Source: Myxococcota bacterium (lineage in GTDB: Bacteria; Myxococcota; XYA12-FULL-58-9; JASMKV01). From it: DNA of 36,024 bases. The stretch spans positions 1 to 36,024 of the forward strand of contig JASMKV010000527.1 in the NCBI GenBank assembly GCA_030749035.1. The letters run 5' to 3'. The notes under the pieces were generated by a model. It worked only from the letters and a program-made list of their open reading frames with translations. It was not told where the DNA came from and did no database searches. A program made the translations under genes and the position numbers. Positions 30,233 to 36,024 of the stretch are shown one piece after another (position 1 is the stretch's first letter; every line of letters begins with the position of its first letter).

Positions 30233-32860
30233 ATGCACCGGGATGATGAGAGTGATTTGAGGGATGAGATGCTGGCGCCAGAGCCAGAATTGGAATCGGA
30301 ACAGGATCCGATGGACCCAGAGGTCATTTCGCAGGCCCTGGTGGCCCTTAGGGAACAGCCGCCTCAGGTTTTGCCCACGGTTCTTCTGGATGATTTGGTA
30401 CCCTTTCCAGGCCTTATTGTGCCGATTCTATTGGATGACCATGCACGTCGGGACGCCATTTTAAACGCCAAAAGCAATCATGGTTTTTTTCTGGGCATCA
30501 ATCGTTGCGAGCCGCTTGAGCAAGGCGATATTCGTGCTGCCATGGAAATATTAAAAGCCAAGCCAAATATGGGGGCTTTTGCGGCAGGTTTTTTAAATAT
30601 GGATGAGGAGGAGGAAGACGCAGAAGCAAGCGAGCCCGAATCGGTTCCCGCCAATGATTCTTTAGAAGACGCTGTGTCGGATACAGACGATTTTGAACTG
30701 ACACTTGCTGATTTGGCTTCGGTGGGAACGCTCGGCAAAGTGATTAAAATGTTTCGAATGCCCGATGACCGCAATGCTGCATTGGTGCAATTTGAACGGC
30801 GCGCAAGACCCGAGGAAATTTTGCGCATTGAACCATTCCCGGCTTTTAAGGTGCACTATCCTCTCGATGTTGTCGACAGTGTAAAAAGCAAAGAATTTGA
30901 AGCTTTATCCCGGCAGGTGCGAAGCCATTTACGGTCATTTTTAGATAAACATCCGCATGTTCCCGAGGAAATTAAAGTGGCCGCCATGGGCTTAAATGTC
31001 CCCGGGTTATTGGCGGATTTTGTAGCACAACACCTCTCCCGTGATTTTGAAGAACGACTTAGTTTTTTATGTGAAGTAGAGCTTGGCAAAAGAATGCAGA
31101 AAGCGTTGGAGGTGACATTACGTGAACTCGATTTTGTGGTTGTCGGCAATAAAATTTCAGACGAGATTCGTGATAAAATTGAAAGTCACCAAAGAGAATA
31201 TTTTCTTCGCGAACAATTGAAAAGTATTCGTCGGGAATTAGGCGAGGAGAAAGATCCAGGCGTACTGGCTTTAGAAGAACTCAAAAAGAAGATTGAGGAT
31301 GTTAATTTACCAGAACATGCGAAAGAGCGAGCCGAAGAGGAACTTAAGCGTTTAGAAATCCTGCCTGTGGAATCTCCGGAACACAATGTGATTCGCTCTT
31401 ATCTGGAATGGATAGGCGGTCTTCCGTGGGGAAAAGTGAAAGAAGAATCTGCGAATATCGTGCACGCCCGTGACGTTTTAGATGAAGACCACTATGGTTT
31501 GGATGAGATCAAAGACCGTATTGTCGAGTTTTTGGCTGTTCGACAGCTCAACCCGGCACATAAGGGCTCTATCATGTGTTTTGCAGGACCACCGGGAGTA
31601 GGGAAGACCTCTCTTGGACAAAGCATTGCGCGCGCTCTTGGACGTGATTTTTTTCGATTGTCGGTTGGTGGCATGCGTGATGAGGCAGAGATCAAAGGCC
31701 ATCGGCGGACATACGTGGGGGCCATGCCGGGACGCATCATACAGGGCCTAAAGCAAGCCAAGAGTGCAAATCCGGTTTTTATGCTGGATGAAATCGATAA
31801 GATGGGAAAAGATTGGCGTGGTGATCCATCGAGCGCCATGTTGGAGGTTTTAGATCCTGCTCAGAACACGGGTTTTTTGGATCACTATCTCGATTTGACG
31901 TTTGATTTAAGTAAAGTGATGTTTATTGCAACAGCCAATGTGCAGAGTGAAATCCCAGGACCCTTACGTGATCGCATGGAGATTATTGATTTGGCTGGCT
32001 ACATACCTGAGGAAAAAGAAGAAATCGCTCAACGTTATCTTTTTCCCCGGCAACGCAAGTCGAATGGACTCTTGGCAAGAGAGATTAAATTGGGGCGCCC
32101 TGCTTTACGCCGAATTATTTGCGAATATACTTATGAAGCAGGGGTGCGTAACCTGGAGCGTCAAATTGCCAAGGTTTGTAGAAAAAGAGCAACACAAAAA
32201 GTTCAGGGTAAAAAGAAAACTGGAAATATTCCCGCAAAGGCCTTGGTAGAATATCTTGGTCCGCCTAAAATCCATGATGATCGGATAAAGCAAAAGCCCA
32301 AACCAGGCTTGGCTTTAGGATTGGCGTGGACCTCTGCAGGAGGCGAAGTACTTTTTATTGAAGCGGCAAAAATGCATGGAAAAGGTGGTGTGCGAGTGAC
32401 CGGGCACCTGGGAGAAGTCATGCAAGAATCCACAAAGCTTGCGGTGTCTTATGTGCAAAGTGCATGCAACCGACTTGCTGTAGAGCGAAAGGTCTTTGCG
32501 GAAAACGACTTTCATATCCATTTCCCAGCAGGCGCTGTACGAAAGGATGGTCCGTCTGCGGGAATTACGATTACAACCGCATTGATTTCACTGCTCACAG
32601 GTAAGCCTGTTAAACCGTTTCTGGCCATGACAGGGGAAATGACTTTAAGAGGTGATGTGCTCCCGGTTGGCGGTATTCGTGAAAAAGTTGTTGCTGCTCG
32701 TCGTGCGGGTATTCGAACGATTATTCTTCCTGAAAAGAACAAGGCTGATGTTGATTTAATACCTGATTATGTGCAGAAAAATATCAACTTTCTGTTTGCT
32801 TCAACTTATCAAGATGTACTCGGTTGGGCTTTTCCACAACGAAAAAAAAGAAAGAAATAA
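30233..32860 (+). CDS. lon: ATP-dependent Lon protease
   Basis: An 875-residue cytoplasmic AAA+ serine protease that degrades damaged and regulatory proteins. The substrate-binding domain begins with VLLDDLVPFPGLIVPILLDD near 60. The ATPase has Walker A GPPGVGKTS near 452 and Walker B FMLDEIDK near 516. The protease has the catalytic dyad Ser775 in KDGPSAGIT and Lys818 in REKVVAARR, 43 residues apart as in E. coli Lon. Compared with E. coli (784) it has an acidic N-terminal extension. It also has a highly acidic insertion near 124-162 (EEEEDAEASEPES and onward) inside the substrate-binding region. AAGGA precedes the ATG. It is followed nine bases later by hisS, an unusual pairing. Confidence 0.97.
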   Translation: MHRDDESDLRDEMLAPEPELESEQDPMDPEVISQALVALREQPPQVLPTVLLDDLVPFPGLIVPILLDDHARRDAILNAKSNHGFFLGINRCEPLEQGDIRAAMEILKAKPNMGAFAAGFLNMDEEEEDAEASEPESVPANDSLEDAVSDTDDFELTLADLASVGTLGKVIKMFRMPDDRNAALVQFERRARPEEILRIEPFPAFKVHYPLDVVDSVKSKEFEALSRQVRSHLRSFLDKHPHVPEEIKVAAMGLNVPGLLADFVAQHLSRDFEERLSFLCEVELGKRMQKALEVTLRELDFVVVGNKISDEIRDKIESHQREYFLREQLKSIRRELGEEKDPGVLALEELKKKIEDVNLPEHAKERAEEELKRLEILPVESPEHNVIRSYLEWIGGLPWGKVKEESANIVHARDVLDEDHYGLDEIKDRIVEFLAVRQLNPAHKGSIMCFAGPPGVGKTSLGQSIARALGRDFFRLSVGGMRDEAEIKGHRRTYVGAMPGRIIQGLKQAKSANPVFMLDEIDKMGKDWRGDPSSAMLEVLDPAQNTGFLDHYLDLTFDLSKVMFIATANVQSEIPGPLRDRMEIIDLAGYIPEEKEEIAQRYLFPRQRKSNGLLAREIKLGRPALRRIICEYTYEAGVRNLERQIAKVCRKRATQKVQGKKKTGNIPAKALVEYLGPPKIHDDRIKQKPKPGLALGLAWTSAGGEVLFIEAAKMHGKGGVRVTGHLGEVMQESTKLAVSYVQSACNRLAVERKVFAENDFHIHFPAGAVRKDGPSAGITITTALISLLTGKPVKPFLAMTGEMTLRGDVLPVGGIREKVVAARRAGIRTIILPEKNKADVDLIPDYVQKNINFLFASTYQDVLGWAFPQRKKRKK

Positions 32861-32869
32861 GGACAAGCT

Positions 32870-34186
32870 ATGGCTAAAAGTGAAATCGTGCGCGCCATTA
32901 AGGGGATGAATGATATCGTTCCATTTGCACCTGAAAACTTTCTCGATTCTAAAATATGGCAGAAGATTGTTCATGCGGCGGAAGAAACCTTTGAAGCTTA
33001 TGGGTACCGATTTGTTCGTTTGCCGGTCGTTGAAGACACGCAGCTTTTTATTCGCGGAGTCGGCTCTGAGACAGATATTGTGTCGAAAGAAATGTATTCG
33101 TTTGAGGATAGAGGTGGACGCCGGTTAACACTTCGCCCCGAAGGTACAGCAGGGGCTGTTCGTGCATATGTGGAGCACAGCTATTTTCATCACCAGCCGG
33201 TGCAACGTTGGTGGTATTTGGGCCCGATGTTTCGTGCAGAACGCCCACAAAAAGGGCGTTATCGACAGTTTTATCAGATTGGTGTCGAGTTTTTCGGCGT
33301 GGATTCTGTGGCGTCGGATGTCGAGATTCTTTGTACGCTTAATCGTTTTTTTCAGGCACTCAAGCTTGATACTCTGACTTTACGCATCAATAGCCTTGGC
33401 GATGAGAAGTCACGCCAAAATTATGAAGCAACATTGTGTGTCTTTTTTGATAAGATTAAAAAAGATTTTCCAGACGATTTGCATGACCGCATGAAAAATA
33501 ATCCTCTGCGATTTCTGGACTCTAAAGTCTTTCGTCAAAGTGGGCATGCCGATAGCGCACCCGATATGATCGATTCTCTTTCAGAGGATGCCCGGACACG
33601 CTTTGATGGGGTCCTGTCTGGATTAAATCGAGTGGGTATACCCTTTAAGCGCGATCCGACCTTAGTACGTGGGTTGGATTATTATAGCCATACGGTGTTT
33701 GAGTTTTCCACTCAGGATTTGGGCGCGCAGGACGCTATTGGTGGTGGTGGTCGCTACGATCAACTGGTAAGTGAGCTGGGGGGGCCTGCGACCCCTGCGA
33801 TTGGTTTTGCAGCTGGTATTGAGCGTTTGGCTTTGTTGCTTGCGGCTCAAGAAGAGCAAGATAAAGCCTTTGAACTCTGCATTTTACCGATGGAGGGTTA
33901 TGCGCAAGAGGCCATCATTTTGGCCGAGTCGATTCGCGATGTTGGTGATATCAAGATTGAGGTGGATTTGACGGGGTTGCGTTTGAAGGCTATGTTTAAG
34001 CGAGCGGATAAAATAGGCGCACGATTGGCGATGGTGGTTGGTGAAGACGAAATTGCGCATAAAAGGAGTACAATTCGTGATTTAAGCCAAAGGGATGCGG
34101 AGCAAGAGGTTGCTTTGGATGCTCGGCTGATACATGATGTGGCAAGAGACATGCTTGATGGAAGGATGGGTTCAGATGAAAGTTAA
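32870..34186 (+). CDS. hisS: Histidyl-tRNA synthetase
   Basis: A 438-residue class II synthetase that charges tRNA-His. Motif 1 lies near 60-85. Motif 2 is GPMFRAERPQKGRYRQFYQ near 120-140, and the histidine-specific signature is LVRGLDYYSHTVFEF near 264. Then follow GGGGRYDQLVSELGG, the active-site strand PAIGFAAGIERLALLL, and a C-terminal anticodon-binding domain. Length is close to E. coli (424). AAGGA lies just before the ATG. The end overlaps the TlpA-like gene by 11 bases, so the two are coupled. Confidence 0.97.
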   Translation: MAKSEIVRAIKGMNDIVPFAPENFLDSKIWQKIVHAAEETFEAYGYRFVRLPVVEDTQLFIRGVGSETDIVSKEMYSFEDRGGRRLTLRPEGTAGAVRAYVEHSYFHHQPVQRWWYLGPMFRAERPQKGRYRQFYQIGVEFFGVDSVASDVEILCTLNRFFQALKLDTLTLRINSLGDEKSRQNYEATLCVFFDKIKKDFPDDLHDRMKNNPLRFLDSKVFRQSGHADSAPDMIDSLSEDARTRFDGVLSGLNRVGIPFKRDPTLVRGLDYYSHTVFEFSTQDLGAQDAIGGGGRYDQLVSELGGPATPAIGFAAGIERLALLLAAQEEQDKAFELCILPMEGYAQEAIILAESIRDVGDIKIEVDLTGLRLKAMFKRADKIGARLAMVVGEDEIAHKRSTIRDLSQRDAEQEVALDARLIHDVARDMLDGRMGSDES

Positions 34187-34877
34187 ATCTTTAGTCGTAG
34201 GTGTTGTTCTGGGGGCTTTTTGTGCTCTTCCGGTATATGGCGCAGAGTTGGAGGCAGGCTTTAGCGCTGGCGATTCGGCTCCCAATTTTACTTTAAAAAC
34301 AGTGAATGGTGACGTTGTTGATCTCAAATATGCGGCGCTTGACCGTTACGTTGGTAAAGACCCCAAGGAGCCCAAAAAAGCTCTTTTACTGTCCTTTTTT
34401 GCGACCTATTGCGATCCATGTAAAAAAGAAATGCCTTTTTTGGCGACTCTTGTGAAGGAATATAGGGCTAAGGGATTAGAAGCTTTTCTGGTTTCTATTG
34501 ATAAAAAAGAAGAAGATATTAAGATTGCCAAGGATTTGGCTGCAGAGCATGGCGTTGACTTTCCCGTGTTGGCGGATCGTTATAATATTGTGGCAAAGCG
34601 TTATGGCGTCAACAATCTTCCATGTGTTTACTTAATCAATGCGGGCTCACAAATCGATTGGGTAAGTATTGGTTATGAGAAAGACAGCCCAGCCAAACTT
34701 TTGGCCGCTGTGAGACAAGCGATTGGTGAGCCATTGACGGATCCTGTGCCGGCACATATTCAGGTTTTTCTCGACCATGGTGAGGTCAAGAAGCAGTCCC
34801 AAAAGTCGAAGAAGTCGAAAAAATCGAAAAAAGCCAAAAAAGCCAAAAAAAAACGTAAATCGAAAAAGAAAAGTTAA
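34176..34877 (+). CDS. Secreted TlpA-like thioredoxin with lysine-rich tail
   Basis: A 233-residue exported thiol-disulfide protein of the AhpC/TSA-TlpA class. MKVKSLVVGVVLGAFCALPVYGAE is a signal peptide; one Cys lies in its hydrophobic part but no lipobox is evident at the cut. The redoxin fold follows: GDSAPNFTLKTVNGDVVDL, then the active site CDPC at 79-82 in FFATYCDPCKKEMPFL, and NNLPCVYLINAGS with the cis-proline loop. From about residue 205 the tail is almost pure Lys/Ser/Ala (KKSKKSKKAKKAKKKRK), odd for a periplasmic protein. Its coding DNA holds a run of nine A at 34845-34853. The ATG with GAAGGATGG upstream lies inside hisS. Its likely partner is the DsbD-like gene downstream, which could reduce it. 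Confidence 0.9.
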   Translation: MKVKSLVVGVVLGAFCALPVYGAELEAGFSAGDSAPNFTLKTVNGDVVDLKYAALDRYVGKDPKEPKKALLLSFFATYCDPCKKEMPFLATLVKEYRAKGLEAFLVSIDKKEEDIKIAKDLAAEHGVDFPVLADRYNIVAKRYGVNNLPCVYLINAGSQIDWVSIGYEKDSPAKLLAAVRQAIGEPLTDPVPAHIQVFLDHGEVKKQSQKSKKSKKSKKAKKAKKKRKSKKKS

Positions 34878-34949
34878 CACAAACTAAATCTGCTAAAAGA
34901 AAGCGCTTAGATCTTCGGGGTTTTGTGTTTGCGCTTTACTTTCGAGCCC

Positions 34950-34976
34950 TTGCCAATTCTTGCCACCATCTATAAA
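34950..34976 (+). promoter_or_regulatory. Weak candidate promoter for the DsbD-like gene
   Basis: TTGCCA at 34950-34955 and TATAAA at 34971-34976 are separated by a short 15-base spacer. A second TTGCCA-like copy at 34960-34965 makes a small direct repeat. The 191-base gap after the thioredoxin gene suggests a separate promoter, but neither this site nor a clear terminator is strong. Confidence 0.3.
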
Positions 34977-35068
34977 TAGGTTCGCAAGAGCATAGAATTC
35001 ATCTCAATCGGGCGAGCGACCTCTTGTCAGGTGTGCACTTTCCTGGAGAGATACGGGGCATGAATTAA

Positions 35069-36024
35069 ATGACAGGATATGACGAATATTTTGCCAAGCA
35101 CTTGAGTGGTGCCATCGAGTCAGGCCATTTTGCATGGTCTCTGCTTGCGGCTTGTGTGGGCGGTTTACTCACAAGCTTTACGCCCTGCGTTTATCCGTTG
35201 ATACCTATTACCATTCGTTTTTTTGGTGGCATGCAAAAAGAGAAGCGCACTTCTGTTAGGCGTCTCGCCTTAGTTTATGTTTTGGGTATGATGTTTCTTT
35301 ATACTCTTCTAGGCACTATTTTTGCCTCGCTTAATTTAGTCTTTGGCTCGTTCTTATCACACAAAGGAGTGCTTTGGGGGATTGTGGCTTTGTGTATAGC
35401 GATGGGGATCTCTATGTTGGGCGGCTTTTCATTGCAATTGCCCATGACGCTGAACACACGCGCAAGTCGTGCGGGCGGTCGCAGCATGGGTGGGGCATTT
35501 GTGATGGGTATGGTGAGTGGGTTAATTGCTGCGCCATGCACAGGACCCGTTTTGGCGGTGATTCTGACTTTAATCGCGAGTACGGGAGAATTGTTCTTTG
35601 GCTTCTTTTTGATGGTTTCTTTTTCATTAGGGCTTGGCTGTCCATTCCTGGTTCTCGCTCTTTCATCGACAGCGCTTCAAAATGTCCCGGGGAGTGGTCG
35701 ATGGATGGAATTGGTCAAAATTGTTTTGGCGGCGGCGATGTTTGTTGTGGCGGCTTACTTTTTACAATTTGCCTGGCCAGAAATGCAGATGGTGTTCAGT
35801 CTGATACCACGTGTTGACCTTTTCATTCTTGTTTTGGCTTTGTTGGGTTTCGGTTCTGTGTTTTTACTCTTTAAAACAAAAAACAGTGTTGTCGAATTGC
35901 GTGCGATGTGGGGCGGAGCAATTTTCTTTTCAGCAGCACTCATTTTTGGACTTTGGGGTGGCGAAAGCAAAGAGAAAACGATCAATTGGTATACAGAGCA
36001 TGATCGCGCATTAAGTGAAGCTCT
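35069..36024 (+). CDS. dsbD: DsbD/CcdA-type thiol-disulfide electron transporter (3' end outside window)
   Basis: The frame is open from the ATG at 35069 to the window edge, 318 codons without a stop. It encodes about eight membrane helices and carries the CcdA/DsbD reducing cysteines: Cys40 in SFTPCVYPLIPIT in the first helix region and Cys157 in AAPCTGPVLAV. The last visible residues, KTINWYTEHDRALSEA, match the linker before the C-terminal thioredoxin domain of DsbD, which would lie outside. The usual N-terminal periplasmic domain is absent, since the start is directly before helix 1 and a stop codon TAA precedes it in frame. It would pass electrons from cytoplasmic thioredoxin to the periplasm, plausibly to the TlpA-like protein just upstream. 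Confidence 0.9.
   Translation, partial: MTGYDEYFAKHLSGAIESGHFAWSLLAACVGGLLTSFTPCVYPLIPITIRFFGGMQKEKRTSVRRLALVYVLGMMFLYTLLGTIFASLNLVFGSFLSHKGVLWGIVALCIAMGISMLGGFSLQLPMTLNTRASRAGGRSMGGAFVMGMVSGLIAAPCTGPVLAVILTLIASTGELFFGFFLMVSFSLGLGCPFLVLALSSTALQNVPGSGRWMELVKIVLAAAMFVVAAYFLQFAWPEMQMVFSLIPRVDLFILVLALLGFGSVFLLFKTKNSVVELRAMWGGAIFFSAALIFGLWGGESKEKTINWYTEHDRALSEA

Noticed and set aside
34884-34947. Hairpin with complementary AAAGCGC and GCGCTTT arms after the thioredoxin gene
   Set aside because: The loop is over 20 bases and no T-run follows, so it does not qualify as a terminator; kept only as a weak inverted repeat.

Overview
The window reads as a chromosome segment of a bacterium from the former Deltaproteobacteria, most like Myxococcota or Bradymonadota. 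This is an inference. It rests on a very large cysteine-rich lipoprotein with MopE-like Asp/Cys motifs, a YlxR-YlxQ fusion, and a PilZ-containing multidomain protein of the kind common there. G+C looks moderate by eye. I see no phage, IS element, CRISPR array, tRNA or rRNA gene. No stretch over 300 bases lacks a gene: the largest gaps are about 190-225 bases, at 1-202, 5870-6093, 6874-7050, 26029-26226 and 34878-35068.

Layout. (1) 203-5869, minus: an 1888-residue cysteine-rich lipoprotein, probably on the cell surface, with a beta-propeller-like C-terminal part. (2) 6094-6873, plus: a TatD-family nuclease. (3) 7051-15429, plus: a tightly packed translation and transcription operon, rimP-nusA-ylxR/ylxQ fusion-infB-ylxP, continuing into ligA and acylphosphatase. 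Before rimP there is a good -35 box and an intrinsic-terminator hairpin that looks like an attenuator. (4) 25123-15426, minus: a second close-packed block, small SH3-like protein-alaS-PilZ/degenerate Hsp70 fusion-large NAD-glutamate dehydrogenase. It ends tail to tail with operon 3, sharing one CTAG. A secreted protein of unknown function (26028-25204) lies just upstream on the same strand. (5) 26227-34877, plus: FdhF/YdeP-type molybdopterin oxidoreductase, membrane-GAF-GGDEF diguanylate cyclase, lon, hisS and a secreted TlpA-like thioredoxin. (6) 35069 to the window end, plus: a DsbD/CcdA-type thiol-electron transporter cut by the window edge. It probably supplies reductant to the thioredoxin just before it.

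Most genes are housekeeping: ribosome maturation, elongation control, initiation, DNA ligation, two tRNA synthetases and Lon proteolysis. The least ordinary items are the PilZ/pseudo-Hsp70 fusion at 20188-21921, where the signature residues of both domains look lost, and the giant lipoprotein at 203-5869, where five short Cys/Trp modules interrupt the propeller-like region. Smaller oddities are the rimP leader, a lengthened AlaS, an acidic insertion in Lon, the lysine tail on the thioredoxin, and a short leader ORF before the oxidoreductase. All functional calls come from reading motifs by eye; no database search was possible.
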